A stretch of 64,000 nucleotides of DNA from Paracoccaceae bacterium (GTDB lineage Bacteria > Pseudomonadota > Alphaproteobacteria > Rhodobacterales > Rhodobacteraceae). This document shows positions 43,036 through 52,660 of this stretch, piece after piece. The stretch spans positions 623,781 through 687,780 of the forward strand of contig JAAFAB010000003.1 of assembly GCA_018222585.1 (NCBI GenBank). Direction: 5' to 3'. Position 1 is the first letter of the stretch. Every line of letters starts with the position of its first letter. The notes below the pieces were generated by a model. That model was given only the letters and a program-made list of their open reading frames with translations. It did no database searches and was not told the origin of the DNA. The position numbers and the translations under genes are program-made.

Positions 43036-43365
43036 ATGCGCCTGACCACCCGTTTCTGGATCGATGCCTACCTGACCCGGCTGCGCCTCTACGATATCCC
43101 GGCCTTCGTCACTGCCCATGGCGATGACACTGCCGGCGCCGTGCTGATCAAGATGAACACGCTCGACGGGCAGGGGGCGCTCTATGAACGTCGCTTCGAC
43201 CTGATGACCGGGGATCGCCGCTGGATGGTGCTGGCCGAGGGCGACGAGGCCGAGGTGGATGCAGCAGCCCGGCGCCAGCAGGGCTATGATCCCGATCTCT
43301 GGGTGGTCGAGGTCGAGGACCGCCAGGGCCGTCACCTGCTGGACGAGCCCGGCCTGTCTGACTGA
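43036..43365 (+). CDS. DUF1491 family protein
   Basis: A 109-residue cytoplasmic protein matching DUF1491: RLTTRFWIDAYLTRLRL at the N-terminus, GAVLIKMNTLDGQGALYERRFD in the middle and GYDPDLWVVEVEDRQGRHLLDE at the end. The family is almost confined to alphaproteobacteria and has no known function. AGGAG lies 7 bases before the ATG at 43036. It occupies the space between era and recO, genes usually adjacent in this group. Confidence 0.85.
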   Translation: MRLTTRFWIDAYLTRLRLYDIPAFVTAHGDDTAGAVLIKMNTLDGQGALYERRFDLMTGDRRWMVLAEGDEAEVDAAARRQQGYDPDLWVVEVEDRQGRHLLDEPGLSD

Positions 43366-43368
43366 GCG

Positions 43369-44007
43369 TCAGCGCCGGATCAGCCGCGCCAGGAAGATCA
43401 GCACCAGCCCGCCGGCGAAGAAGGCCAATCCGATGATGCCGGACCAGACCGCGACTCCGTCCCAGCGGACCTGACCCGGGTCGAGGAAGAAATAGGGATA
43501 CCTGCCGTCCGCGTTGCCCCGCGCCAGCGCGTAGAGGATATAGAGCGCGGGCCAGGACAGCCAGGCGATCGCCGCCCCCATGCGCAGCGGTGTCTTGCGC
43601 CCGAAGCAGGCCCACCACAGGAAGACCGCCACCGGCAGGACCGTGTGCAGCCCGTGGCTGGCCCAGAAGTCGATGCCGGTCAGAGGTTTGCCCAGCAGGG
43701 CGTGATAGATCACCCCGGTCAGGGCCTCCCACAGGGTGATCCCTCCGATCCACAGGCGGTGGACGCCGCCGCCGCTCATGCTCATGCCTAGGAAGGTCAG
43801 CAGGGTCAGCACCGCGGTCAGGTTGGTGAAGTAGCGCGCCCGGTTCCAGAGCACCTGGCCAAGGCTGTCGTCCGGGTTCGCGGCCATGGTCGCCAGCATC
43901 TGCGCGACGAGGGCCGCGAAGGCAAGAAGGGCGATCAGGCGGGCGGTGACCCTGGCAGGCGACGAGAGGGCGTTGCTGCGAAAATCCATGTGCGGAAGCT
44001 GCGCCAT
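43369..44007 (-). CDS. Pr6Pr-family membrane protein
   Basis: A 212-residue protein with six hydrophobic helices. It matches the Pr6Pr group: RYFTNLTAVLTLLTFLGMS (the FTNxTxL motif), GVIYHALL, HGLHTVLPVAVFLWWACFG and GRYPYFFLDPGQVRWDGVAVW. The function is unknown. GGGGA precedes the ATG at 44007; an internal ATG at 43989 lacks such a site. It diverges from recO with 38 bases between starts. Confidence 0.83.
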   Translation of the reverse strand: MAQLPHMDFRSNALSSPARVTARLIALLAFAALVAQMLATMAANPDDSLGQVLWNRARYFTNLTAVLTLLTFLGMSMSGGGVHRLWIGGITLWEALTGVIYHALLGKPLTGIDFWASHGLHTVLPVAVFLWWACFGRKTPLRMGAAIAWLSWPALYILYALARGNADGRYPYFFLDPGQVRWDGVAVWSGIIGLAFFAGGLVLIFLARLIRR

Positions 44008-44045
44008 CTTGTCCCCGGTCGCAAGCCCGACGATGATGCATCGGC

Positions 44046-44786
44046 ATGGAATGGCGCGACGAGGGAATCCTGCTGGCGGTGCGTCCGCACGGCGAAAGCG
44101 CGGTCATCGCCGAGGTCTTCACCCCGGCGCGGGGCCGCCATGCCGGACTCGTGCGTGGCGGGGCCTCGCGCCGCCTGGCGCCGGTGCTGCAACCGGGCGC
44201 GCAGCTCGACATCAGCTGGCGCGCGCGGTTGGAGGACCACCTGGGCAATTTCACCGTCGAGCCGATCCGCTCTCGTGCGGCGGCCAGCCTGGGCGACCGG
44301 CTGGCCCTGGCCGGGCTGGGGGCGGTCTGTGCCCTGCTCAGCTTCAGCCTGCCCGAGCGCGAGGCCCATCCGCGGCTCTATCGGCAGACCGAACAGCTTC
44401 TGGACCTGCTGGAGCAGGGCGAGGTCTGGCCGCTGGCCTACCTGAGGTGGGAGCAGGCGTTGCTGGAGGACACGGGCTTTGGCCTCGATCTGAGCGCCTG
44501 CGCGGTGACCGGCGCGACCGAGGGGCTGGTCTATGTTTCGCCCCGTACCGGGCGGGCGGTGACTGTGGCGGGGGCGGGGGATTACGCGGACCGGCTGCTG
44601 CCCCTGCCGCCGGTGCTGCGCGGCGAGGGCGAGGCCCCCGATGCCGAGGTTTTCGAGGCGCTGCGGGTCACCGGTCATTTCCTGGAAAACCACCTGGCGC
44701 CCGATCTGGGCACCAGGCCGCTGCCCGATGCGCGGGCGCGGCTGGTGCGGTTGATCGGCAAGCGGGTGGCGGTGGCGCCGGAGTGA
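44046..44786 (+). CDS. recO: DNA repair protein RecO
   Basis: A 246-residue RecO that helps load RecA and anneal strands in the RecF pathway. [58 protein letters not shown] is the N-terminal OB fold. The helical domain includes [39 protein letters not shown]; the cysteines of the zinc site seen in some RecO proteins are mostly absent. It completes the lepB-rnc-era-recO block. Confidence 0.93.
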   Translation: MEWRDEGILLAVRPHGESAVIAEVFTPARGRHAGLVRGGASRRLAPVLQPGAQLDISWRARLEDHLGNFTVEPIRSRAAASLGDRLALAGLGAVCALLSFSLPEREAHPRLYRQTEQLLDLLEQGEVWPLAYLRWEQALLEDTGFGLDLSACAVTGATEGLVYVSPRTGRAVTVAGAGDYADRLLPLPPVLRGEGEAPDAEVFEALRVTGHFLENHLAPDLGTRPLPDARARLVRLIGKRVAVAPE

Positions 44787-44813
44787 ACACCCGGCGCCGG
44801 GGGTGGCTGGCGC

Positions 44814-45347
44814 CTAGCGCAGGGCCAGCACCAGATCGACCAGCGTGTCGAGCGCCGCGGGGCCCTCGGTCTGGTCATCGTCGCTGATCTGCCCCATGCC
44901 GATCTGCGCGGCATAGAGCAGCCGGGCGATGGCGGGATTGGTCACCCCGATCTTCACCAGCAGTTCCTGCATCTGGCCCAGCCGGGCGGCATCGATCTCG
45001 GCCATGGTCTCGGCGGCGGAGGCATCCGTGCGCGCCCAGGCCCGCATGGCGCCTTCGGCGGCGCGGTCCTCTCCGAACCCCTCGCGGACAATCTGGTGCA
45101 GGCGACTGACGGCCTCCTGCCGGTCGGCCGGGGTTTCGCCCAGGTCCGAGGCCGCACTGCCCCAGAATTGGAGCAGCGCCTTGCGGTAGGCGGGAACATC
45201 GGGGAAATGCCAGTAGAACGAGCCCTTGGTGGTCTCGAGATTACGGGCAAGGGCTTCGGCCTTCAAAGCCTCGGGACCGGAGGCTGAGAGGGCGTCCAGA
45301 CCGGCGCGAAGCCAGTCGTCTGGGGAAAGACGGGACCGTTTACTCAT
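44814..45347 (-). CDS. TetR-family transcriptional regulator
   Basis: A 177-residue regulator. The DNA-binding helix-turn-helix is at the N-terminus: SPDDWLRAGLDALSASGPEALKAEALARNLETTKGSFYWHF, with the TetR KGSFYWHF signature at about residues 40-47. The ligand-binding part has no recognisable effector site. The genes it controls are not obvious; it converges on recO and has 196 bases of upstream sequence shared with nothing else on the + strand. Confidence 0.9.
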   Translation of the reverse strand: MSKRSRLSPDDWLRAGLDALSASGPEALKAEALARNLETTKGSFYWHFPDVPAYRKALLQFWGSAASDLGETPADRQEAVSRLHQIVREGFGEDRAAEGAMRAWARTDASAAETMAEIDAARLGQMQELLVKIGVTNPAIARLLYAAQIGMGQISDDDQTEGPAALDTLVDLVLALR

Positions 45348-45543
45348 GTCCGAAACCTAGCCGAGCCGCCGCAGCGCAGCAATCAAGACCAAGGATGCAG
45401 GCGGCGCGAAATGGCGGGCAGGCGCCACTTCCACCTGTGATTGAGCGAATTGCCGCCGAATCCATGAGCAAACTGAAACAAATGCATCCCTCTCGCCGGA
45501 AGGGAATGCCTATTCACGTCAGTATGGTCAGCCCCGGGAGGCT

Positions 45544-46233
45544 CTACTCGGGTGCCGTCACGGCAAGTTCGACGGGGGCGAGTCCTGCAACCTCGCCGCG
45601 AAGCCGGGCGCCGGGGCCGACGGCGCCGATACCCTCGGGGGTGCCGGTGTAGATCAGGTCTCCGGGGGCCAGGTGGTAGAAGCCGGAAAGGTGCGACAGC
45701 AGCGCGGGGACATCGTGAAGCATCTTGTCCAGAGTCGACTCCTGCCGGGTCACGCCGTCGACCTCCAGGCGGATCGCCTGGGCGCCCGGGGTGCCGAACT
45801 CGGCGGCCCGGGTGATCGCACCGATGACCGCCGAGCCCTCACCGTCCTTCGCCAGGTCCCAGGGCAGGCCCTTCGACTTGGCGGTGGCCTGCAGGTCGCG
45901 GCGCGTCATGTCCAGCCCGCTGGCATAGCCATAGACCGCCGCCAGGCAGTCGCCGGGCGCGGCGCGGAACAGCGGGGCGCCGAGGGCCAGCACCAGCTCG
46001 ATCTCGTAGTGATAATCCGCGGTGCCCGGAGGGTAGGGCAGGCTGGCGCCGCTGAGGGTCAGATGGGCCGGCGCCTTGGTGAAGTAGAAGGGTTCCGAGG
46101 GGATCTCGTTGCCCATCTCGGCGGCATGGGCGGCGTAGTTGCGCCCGACGCAGAAGATCCGGCGGACCGGGTAGCCAAGGCTCTCTCCCTGCACGGGAAC
46201 CTCGGGCGGGGCGGGCAGATCGAAGAGCGGCAT
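45544..46233 (-). CDS. Fumarylacetoacetate hydrolase family protein
   Basis: A 229-residue FAH-fold hydrolase, close in length to bacterial fumarylpyruvate hydrolases and acylpyruvases. [33 protein letters not shown] (the metal-binding E-x-E), [32 protein letters not shown] and [13 protein letters not shown] are the family boxes. It cleaves a C-C bond in an acylpyruvate. AGGAGG precedes the ATG at 46233. It diverges from the adenine deaminase gene with 100 bases between. Confidence 0.92.
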   Translation of the reverse strand: MPLFDLPAPPEVPVQGESLGYPVRRIFCVGRNYAAHAAEMGNEIPSEPFYFTKAPAHLTLSGASLPYPPGTADYHYEIELVLALGAPLFRAAPGDCLAAVYGYASGLDMTRRDLQATAKSKGLPWDLAKDGEGSAVIGAITRAAEFGTPGAQAIRLEVDGVTRQESTLDKMLHDVPALLSHLSGFYHLAPGDLIYTGTPEGIGAVGPGARLRGEVAGLAPVELAVTAPE

Positions 46234-46333
46234 CGGGACCTCCTGTTGCGTGCGGCGGAGCCTAGCCGGGGCGCCGCTGCTGGACAAGCCGGGGCGGATC
46301 GGGCCTTCTGGCGCAAAGCGAAAGAGGTGCCCC

Positions 46334-48034
46334 ATGACCCAGCCCAGCCTGTCCGATCTCATTGCCGCCGGTCGGGGGGATGCCCCCGCCGATATCGTCC
46401 TGCGCGGCGGGCGGGTGTGGGATATGGTCACCGGGATGGAGATCCCCGGTGACGTGGCCATCCGTGGCAAGTGGATCGTCGGCATCGGTGCCGACTACAA
46501 GGGCGAGCAGGTCATCGACGTCACCGGCAAGCTGCTGGTGCCGGGTTTCATTGACACCCACCTGCATATCGAAAGCTCGATGGTCACGCCTTACGAGTTC
46601 GACCGCTGCGTCGGCCCGCGCGGCGTCACCACCGCCATCTGCGACCCGCACGAGATCGCCAACGTGATCGGCGTGCCCGGCATCGAATATTTCCTCGCCT
46701 GCGCCAACCGCACCCTGATGGATATCCGGGTGAACCTGTCGTCCTGCGTCCCCTCCAGCCACATGGAGACCGCCGGCGCCGAGATCAACGCCGCCGACCT
46801 CGCCCCGCTGCGCGACCATCCGCAGGTGATCGGGCTGGCCGAGTTCATGAACTACCCCGGCGTGATCCACCGCGACCCCGGCTGCCTGGAGAAGCTGGAG
46901 CTGTTCCGCGGCGCCCATATCGACGGCCACTGCCCGCAGCTGCTTGGCCGCGACCTGAACGCCTATGTCTCTGCCGGGATCCGCACCGAGCACGAGGCGA
47001 CGACCGCCGAAGAGGCGCGCGAGAAGCTGCAGAAGGGGATGCGGGTGCTGATCCGCGAGGGCTCGGTCTCCAAGGACATGGTGGCGCTGCAACCGCTGCT
47101 GACCGACATCACCTCGGCCTACATGTGCCTGTGCACCGACGACCGGAACCCGCTGGATATCGGCGAGCACGGGCACCTCGACTTCATGATCCGCGAGCTG
47201 ATCCGCATGGGCTGCCCGCCGCTGGCGGTCTACCGCGCGGCCTCGCTGTCGGCTGCCGAGGCCTTCGGCCTGAAGGATCGCGGCCAGATCGCGCCCGGCA
47301 AGCGCGCCGATATCGTGGTGATCGACGACCCGGCCAAATGTCATGCCGAAATGGTGCTCGCCGGTGGTGTCTTGGTCGGTGACGCGGCCTTCGCCGCGCG
47401 CGAGGCGGTCGACCCCGTGGGCCGCGACTCGGTCAAGGCGCCGGTGGTCACGGGCGCCAGCTTTCGCAGCTCTGCCAACCGAGAAGAAACCGACGTGATC
47501 GGCATCATGGAAGGCAAGATCATCACCCGGCACCTGCACGAGGTGATTCCGATTGATGACGGCGACAAGCGCCCCGACCCCGCGCGCGACCTGGTGAAGA
47601 TCGCGGTTGTCGAACGACATGGGCGCAACGGCAATATCGCCACCGGCTTCGTGACGGGCTTCGGGCTGCAACGCGGCGCCATCGCCTCGACCGTCTGCCA
47701 CGACCACCACAACATCGCCTGCGTCGGCGTCGATTACGACGATATGGCCCTGGCTGCGACCCGGCTGGGCGAGATCGAGGGCGGTTTCGTCGTCGTGGCC
47801 GGCGGCAAGGTTCTGGCCGAGTTGGCCCTGCCCGTCGCCGGCCTGATGAGCCTGCGCTCCTTCGAGGAGGTCCGCGATGCGCTGGTCGACCTGCGCGCTG
47901 CTGCCAAGGGCCTCGGCGTGACGCTGGAAGAGCCCTTCCTGCAACTGGCTTTCCTGGCCCTGCCGGTCATCCCGGCGCTGAAGATCACCGACCGGGGCAT
48001 GGTCGACGTGGAAAAATTCGAGATCATCTCCTGA
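46334..48034 (+). CDS. ade: Adenine deaminase
   Basis: A 566-residue amidohydrolase that converts adenine to hypoxanthine. The metal motif is [19 protein letters not shown], followed by [46 protein letters not shown] and [10 protein letters not shown]. The C-terminal adenine-deaminase domain has [15 protein letters not shown]-type ([22 protein letters not shown]). The ATG at 46334 has AAAGAGGTG upstream; the frame remains open to 46250 without support. Confidence 0.94.
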   Translation: MTQPSLSDLIAAGRGDAPADIVLRGGRVWDMVTGMEIPGDVAIRGKWIVGIGADYKGEQVIDVTGKLLVPGFIDTHLHIESSMVTPYEFDRCVGPRGVTTAICDPHEIANVIGVPGIEYFLACANRTLMDIRVNLSSCVPSSHMETAGAEINAADLAPLRDHPQVIGLAEFMNYPGVIHRDPGCLEKLELFRGAHIDGHCPQLLGRDLNAYVSAGIRTEHEATTAEEAREKLQKGMRVLIREGSVSKDMVALQPLLTDITSAYMCLCTDDRNPLDIGEHGHLDFMIRELIRMGCPPLAVYRAASLSAAEAFGLKDRGQIAPGKRADIVVIDDPAKCHAEMVLAGGVLVGDAAFAAREAVDPVGRDSVKAPVVTGASFRSSANREETDVIGIMEGKIITRHLHEVIPIDDGDKRPDPARDLVKIAVVERHGRNGNIATGFVTGFGLQRGAIASTVCHDHHNIACVGVDYDDMALAATRLGEIEGGFVVVAGGKVLAELALPVAGLMSLRSFEEVRDALVDLRAAAKGLGVTLEEPFLQLAFLALPVIPALKITDRGMVDVEKFEIIS

Positions 48035-48038
48035 TCCA

Positions 48039-48053
48039 TTTCGCATTGCGAAA
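48039..48053. promoter_or_regulatory. Perfect palindrome, candidate operator of the beta-oxidation operon
   Basis: TTTCGCA-T-TGCGAAA is a perfect 15-base palindrome 91 bases before the 3-hydroxyacyl-CoA dehydrogenase start. TTGACC (48069-48074) lies 15 bases downstream and could be a -35 box. It is likely a binding site for a dimeric repressor or activator; which one is not shown. Confidence 0.55.
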
Positions 48054-48144
48054 CTAAATTCTGCACTTCTTGACCCTCCCTTGCGGAGCGCCTAACCTCG
48101 TGCCCGGAGAAGGCGCAGCCGCGCCGGAAGCGAGGGAGGGCTCC

Positions 48145-50238
48145 ATGCCGGATGGCATCATGGAAGAGGTCGTCACGACCGAAGTCGTGGGCGAGGTGGC
48201 GCTGGTCTGCATCGACAATCCGCCGGTGAACGCCAGCGGCCATGCGGTGCGCCTGGGGCTGGTCGGCGCCATCGAGGCGTTGAACGCAGAGGGCAAGGTG
48301 AAGGCCATCGCCATCTGGTGCGCCGGGCGGACCTTCATGGCGGGTGCGGATATCCGTGAATTCGGCAAGCCCTCGAAAGAGCCGGTGCTGCCCGAGGTCT
48401 ACAATATCCTCGAAGCGTCCGAGATCCCCGTGGTTGCCGTAATGCATGGCACCGCCCTTGGCGGCGGCTTCGAACTGGGCCTTGCGGCGCACGCCCGCGT
48501 CGCCATCGCCGGGTCCAGGGTCGGCCTGCCCGAAGTGCTGATCGGCCTGCTGCCCGGCGCCGGTGGCACGCAGCGCCTGCCGCGCCTCGCGGGCGTGGAC
48601 TTCGCGCTCGACATGTCCCTGTCGGGCCGCCAGGTCCCGGTCGAGGAGGCCCGGGCCGCAGGCGCCATCGACCGGGTGGTCGAAGGCAGCCCCCGTGACG
48701 TGGCACTGGCCATGGCGCAAGAGGTCGTGGCGGGCACCCTGCCGGTGCGGCGCACCTCCGAGATCTCCATCGAGATCGACCATACGGCAATGGACGGCAT
48801 TCGCGCTGCAACGCAGAAAAAGTCTCCACACCTGATCAATCCGCTGAAGTGCATCGACGCCATCGCCGCAGCGGATCAGCCGATTGCCCAGGGCCTGAAG
48901 GTCGAGCGCCAGTGCTTCCTTGATTGCATGGAGACCCCGCAGCGCGCCGGTCTGATCCACGCCTTCTTCGGCGAGCGCGCCGTGTCGAACATTCCCGAAG
49001 CCAAGGGCGAGACCCGCGATATCCGGACCGTCGGCGTGATCGGCGGCGGCACCATGGGCTCGGGCATCGCCACCGCCTGCCTGCTGGCCGGTCTGCCGGT
49101 GACCCTGGTCGAAGTGGCGCAGGAAGGGCTGGATCGCGGCGTGGCCACGATCACCCGGAACCTCGAAGGCGCCGTGTCGCGCGGAAAGATGAGCGAAGCG
49201 AAGAAGGCGGCCGCGCTGGCCTCGCTGACCCCGGCGCTGGCGCTCGATGCGCTGGCGGATGTCGACTTGGTGATCGAAGCGGTCTTCGAGGACATGGGCG
49301 TCAAGCGCGAGATCTTCGGCAAGCTGGATGCGATCTGCAAACCCGGCGCGGTGCTGGCCTCCAACACCTCCTACCTGGATGTGAACGAGATCGCCGCCTG
49401 CACCTCTCGCCCCGGCGACGTGCTGGGGCTGCACTTCTTCTCTCCCGCCCATGTCATGCGCCTGCTGGAGATCGTGCAGGGCAAGCAGACGGCGCCGGAT
49501 GTGCTGGCCACGGGCTTTGCCCTGGCGAAGCGCCTGAAGAAGGTCGGCGTGCTGGCGCAGGTCTGCGACGGCTTCATCGGCAACCGGATCCTGGCGCATT
49601 ATTCGCTGTGCTCGGGCTACCTGGTGCTGGATGGCGCAAGCCCGGCACAGGTGGATGCGGCGCTCGAAGGCTTCGGTTTCGCCATGGGGCCGCACAAGGT
49701 GGGCGATCTGGCCGGTCTCGACATCGGCTGGATGACCCGCAAGCGCAAGGCCGAGACGCGCAACCCCGCCGAGCGCTACGCCGGCCATGTACCTGATCGC
49801 ATTTGCGAAAACGGCTGGTTCGGGCGCAAGACCGGCAAGGGCTACTACCTCTACGAGGGCGGCGCCCCGGTGCCCAACCCCGAGGTCGCCACGATCATCG
49901 ACGAGGTGCGCGCGGGCCTCGGCATAACGCCGAAAAGCTTCACCGACGACCAGATCGTCGACCGCTACATGACCGCGATGATCGTCGAGGCCGCGCGCGT
50001 GGTCGAGGACGGCACCGCCAAGCGGCCGCTCGACGTCGATATGGTCTTTCTCTTCGGCTACGGCTTCCCGCGCTTCCGTGGTGGCCCGCTGCACTACGCC
50101 GATACCCTCGGCGCCGCCGAGTTGGTGGCGCGCATCGAGCGCTACGCCGAGGAAGACCCGCATTACTGGCAGGTGCCCGACATCCTGCGCCGTATGGCTG
50201 CCGATGGCACCAGCTTCGCCGATCTGAACAAGGGGTAA
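48145..50238 (+). CDS. Enoyl-CoA hydratase/3-hydroxyacyl-CoA dehydrogenase (FadB/PimF-like)
   Basis: A 697-residue bifunctional beta-oxidation enzyme. The N-terminal crotonase domain has [30 protein letters not shown] (catalytic Glu110) and [19 protein letters not shown] (Glu130). The NAD domain starts with [15 protein letters not shown], and [11 protein letters not shown] and [17 protein letters not shown] hold the dehydrogenase active site. The C-terminal 3HCDH domains complete it. GGGAGG lies 7 bases before the ATG. Together with two acyl-CoA dehydrogenases it mirrors the pimF-pimC-pimD genes for pimeloyl-CoA (dicarboxylate) degradation. The ligase and thiolase genes of that operon are not adjacent. 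Confidence 0.92.
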   Translation: MPDGIMEEVVTTEVVGEVALVCIDNPPVNASGHAVRLGLVGAIEALNAEGKVKAIAIWCAGRTFMAGADIREFGKPSKEPVLPEVYNILEASEIPVVAVMHGTALGGGFELGLAAHARVAIAGSRVGLPEVLIGLLPGAGGTQRLPRLAGVDFALDMSLSGRQVPVEEARAAGAIDRVVEGSPRDVALAMAQEVVAGTLPVRRTSEISIEIDHTAMDGIRAATQKKSPHLINPLKCIDAIAAADQPIAQGLKVERQCFLDCMETPQRAGLIHAFFGERAVSNIPEAKGETRDIRTVGVIGGGTMGSGIATACLLAGLPVTLVEVAQEGLDRGVATITRNLEGAVSRGKMSEAKKAAALASLTPALALDALADVDLVIEAVFEDMGVKREIFGKLDAICKPGAVLASNTSYLDVNEIAACTSRPGDVLGLHFFSPAHVMRLLEIVQGKQTAPDVLATGFALAKRLKKVGVLAQVCDGFIGNRILAHYSLCSGYLVLDGASPAQVDAALEGFGFAMGPHKVGDLAGLDIGWMTRKRKAETRNPAERYAGHVPDRICENGWFGRKTGKGYYLYEGGAPVPNPEVATIIDEVRAGLGITPKSFTDDQIVDRYMTAMIVEAARVVEDGTAKRPLDVDMVFLFGYGFPRFRGGPLHYADTLGAAELVARIERYAEEDPHYWQVPDILRRMAADGTSFADLNKG

Positions 50239-50241
50239 GAC

Positions 50242-51426
50242 ATGGATCTGAGTTTCACGCCCGAAGAGCAGGCCTTTCGCGAGGAGGTCCGCGCCTTCTT
50301 CGCCGAGAACCTGCCCAGGGAAATGTCCGATGCCGTCCGCGCTGGCGGCGAGCTGACCAAGGACATCATGGACCGCTACCATGCGCTGCTGAATGACAAG
50401 GGCTGGCTGGCAACCACCTGGCCCGAAGAGTTCGGCGGCCCAGGCTGGTCGCCGGTGCAGCGGCATATCTTCGAAGAGGAAGCCTGCCGCGCCTATGCGC
50501 CGCGGATCGTGCCCTTCGGCCTCGCCATGCTGGGCCCGGTGCTGCAGACCTTCGGCACGAAGGAACAACAGGATCACTACCTGCCGCGCATCCTGTCCGG
50601 TGAAGACTGGTGGTGCCAGGGCTATTCCGAACCCGGCGCGGGGTCTGACCTGGCCAGCCTGAAGACCCGCGCGGTGCGCGATGGTGACCACTACGTGATC
50701 AACGGTCAGAAGACCTGGACCACGCTGGGTCAGCACGCCAACTGGATCTTCTGCCTTGTCCGGACGGATCCGGATGTGAAGCAGCAACAGGGCATCAGCT
50801 TCATCCTCGTCGACCTTGCCACGCCGGGGATCGAAATGCGCCCGATCAAGCTGATCGAAGGCGGCCACGAGGTGAACGAGGTCTTCTTCACCGATGTCCG
50901 CGTGCCGGCGGAAAACCTCGTCGGCGAAGAGAACCAGGGCTGGACCATCGCCAAGTTCCTGCTGACGCATGAGCGCACCAATATCGCCGGCGTCGGCTTC
51001 TCGATGCAGTCGCTGGAAGAGGTCAAGGCGCTGGCCCGCAAGGTCATGCGCAACGGCCGCCCGCTGATCGAGGACCCGCTCTTTGCCGCCCGCGTGGCGC
51101 AGGTGGAAATCGACCTGGAGGCGATGAAGCTGACCAACCTGCGGATGCTCTACAAGGCGCAGAAACAGGGCGCGCCGGGGCCCGAGACCTCGATCCTCAA
51201 GATCAAGGGCACCGTCATCGGGCAGGAGCTGAAGGACCTCGCCCGCCGGGCGCTTGGCCCCGCGGCCGCGCCCTTCCCGGGGATGCTCTCGGCCAACCTC
51301 GACCCGGCGCCCGAGGATGCTGCGCATAATGCCGCCCGCTACTTCAACAACCGCAAGACCTCGATCTTCGGCGGATCGAACGAGATCCAGCGGAACATCC
51401 TGACCAAGACCATGCTGGAGCTGTGA
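50242..51426 (+). CDS. Acyl-CoA dehydrogenase, PimC-like
   Basis: A 394-residue flavoprotein that introduces a C2-C3 double bond into acyl-CoA. MDLSFTPEEQAFREEVRAFFAENLP opens the N-terminal helical domain. CQGYSEPGAGSDLASLKTRAVRDGDHYVINGQKTWTT is the FAD/acyl signature and FGGSNEIQRNIL the C-terminal signature. It begins 3 bases after the hydratase/dehydrogenase stop. It resembles the large subunit of pimeloyl-CoA dehydrogenase, which acts as a heteromer with a small subunit like the next gene. Confidence 0.92.
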   Translation: MDLSFTPEEQAFREEVRAFFAENLPREMSDAVRAGGELTKDIMDRYHALLNDKGWLATTWPEEFGGPGWSPVQRHIFEEEACRAYAPRIVPFGLAMLGPVLQTFGTKEQQDHYLPRILSGEDWWCQGYSEPGAGSDLASLKTRAVRDGDHYVINGQKTWTTLGQHANWIFCLVRTDPDVKQQQGISFILVDLATPGIEMRPIKLIEGGHEVNEVFFTDVRVPAENLVGEENQGWTIAKFLLTHERTNIAGVGFSMQSLEEVKALARKVMRNGRPLIEDPLFAARVAQVEIDLEAMKLTNLRMLYKAQKQGAPGPETSILKIKGTVIGQELKDLARRALGPAAAPFPGMLSANLDPAPEDAAHNAARYFNNRKTSIFGGSNEIQRNILTKTMLEL

Positions 51427-51428
51427 CC

Positions 51429-52490
51429 ATGGATTTCGATCTGACCGAAGACCGGCAGATGCTGTCGGACAGCCTGACCCGCTACCTGCGCGAGAAGTAC
51501 CCCTTCGAGGCCCGCAACAAGGCCGCCTACGAGGCGCCCTACCATTCGCAATCCCATTGGGAGGCCCTGTCGGAACTGGGCGCCCTCTACGCGCTGGCCC
51601 CGGAAGAGGCGGGCGGCTTCGGCGGCAGCGGGTTCGACATCTCGGTGGTCTTCGAGGCCCTGGGCGGCGTCCTCTGCCCCGAGCCGGTGCTGGGCGCGCT
51701 GATGGCCTCTCGCCTGCTCGTGGCGGCAGGGGTGGACCAGGAGGCCCTGCTCTCGGGCGCCGAGAAATACGCGGTGGCAACCGGAGAGATAGACGCCTGG
51801 TACGGGCTGGACGCCATCGGAACGCAGGCGAAGGCCAGCGGTGACGGCCATACCCTCTCGGGTCGCAAGAGCGTGGTCTATGGCGGCCAGGTGGCGGATC
51901 AGCTGCTGGTGGCGGCACAGCTCGACGGCAATGTGGCGCTGTTCCAGGTTGCGGCGACGGATGCCTCGGTGACAGGCTACGGCATGATCGACGGCGGCGG
52001 CGCTGCCGAGGTCGTGCTGGAGGATGCGCCCGGTACGCTCCTGCTGGCCGATGCCGCCGGGGCGCTGGCCGATGCGGCCAACGCGGGCATCGTCGCGCTC
52101 TGTGCCGAGGCCGTCGGCGCCATGGACGTGCTGCAACAGATGACCGTCGAATACCTGCGCACCCGCAAGCAATTCGGCGTCGCCATCGGCAAGTTCCAGG
52201 CGCTGCAGCACCGCGCCGTCGACATGCTGACCGAGATCGAGCAGGCGCGCTCGATCACCATCAAGGCGGCGGCGGAACTGGGCGGCCCGCAGGCCGCGCG
52301 CTATGCCTCGATGGCGAAGAACCTGATCGGCCGCGCCGGGCGGCTGGTGGCCGAAGAGGCGATCCAGATGCACGGCGGCATCGCGATGACCTGGGAATAT
52401 CCCGGCTCGCATTACGCCAAGCGGCTGGTGATGATCGACGCCCAGCTGGGCGATACGGATTACCACCTGTCCCGGGTGATGGCGGCCTGA
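51429..52490 (+). CDS. Acyl-CoA dehydrogenase, PimD-like small subunit
   Basis: A 353-residue divergent acyl-CoA dehydrogenase. MDFDLTEDRQMLSDSLTRYLREKYPFEARNK is the N-terminal part, GGFGGSGFDISVVFEALGG follows, and the C-terminal half has EYLRTRKQFGVAIGKFQALQHRAVDM and QMHGGIAMTWEYPGSHYAKRLVMID. The usual acyl-binding SEP motif is weak, as in PimD. It starts 2 bases after the previous stop with GGAG 8 bases upstream; a GTG at 51423 is a weaker option. A terminator follows. Confidence 0.9.
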   Translation: MDFDLTEDRQMLSDSLTRYLREKYPFEARNKAAYEAPYHSQSHWEALSELGALYALAPEEAGGFGGSGFDISVVFEALGGVLCPEPVLGALMASRLLVAAGVDQEALLSGAEKYAVATGEIDAWYGLDAIGTQAKASGDGHTLSGRKSVVYGGQVADQLLVAAQLDGNVALFQVAATDASVTGYGMIDGGGAAEVVLEDAPGTLLLADAAGALADAANAGIVALCAEAVGAMDVLQQMTVEYLRTRKQFGVAIGKFQALQHRAVDMLTEIEQARSITIKAAAELGGPQAARYASMAKNLIGRAGRLVAEEAIQMHGGIAMTWEYPGSHYAKRLVMIDAQLGDTDYHLSRVMAA

Positions 52491-52526
52491 GGCCTCTCCC
52501 GGGCAACCGGAAATCTGAAGGAACAG

Positions 52527-52553
52527 GGGCCCGCCGCAAGCGCGGGCCCTTTC
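52527..52553 (+). terminator. Rho-independent terminator of the beta-oxidation operon
   Basis: GGGCCCGC (52527-52534), a seven-base loop and GCGGGCCC (52542-52549) form a perfect 8-pair stem followed by TTTCT. It lies 37 bases after the last stop of the operon. Confidence 0.75.
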
Positions 52554-52660
52554 TCCATTCGACGGCTGAAAATACTCCGGGGGGAGCCGCAGGCGGGGGG
52601 CAGAGCCCCCCTCGAACATATCATTTGCGCCCTCCGGCGACGGAGGGCAGAGCCCCCCTT
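52553..52660. repeat. Intergenic repeat, copy C (right arm and GC hairpins only)
   Basis: CATTCGACGGCTGAAAATAC then TCCGGGGGGAG matches the right arms of copies A and B; there is no matching left arm upstream. The GC hairpin GGGGGGCAGAGCCCCCC follows. A second unit, CCTCCGGCGACGGAGG plus GGCAGAGCCCCCC, ends at the alkB stop region. It looks like a partial copy. Confidence 0.75.

Noticed and set aside
44790-44801. Palindrome CCCGGCGCCGGG between recO and tetR as a terminator
   Set aside because: It is short, has no loop space and no T-run.
45348-45543. A small RNA or gene between the TetR and FAA hydrolase genes
   Set aside because: I found no T-tailed hairpin, ribosome-binding site or coding pattern.
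47734-51918. A 1394-residue open frame on the minus strand
   Set aside because: It is antisense to ade and the beta-oxidation genes, whose products are clear, and its composition is typical of a GC-driven shadow.
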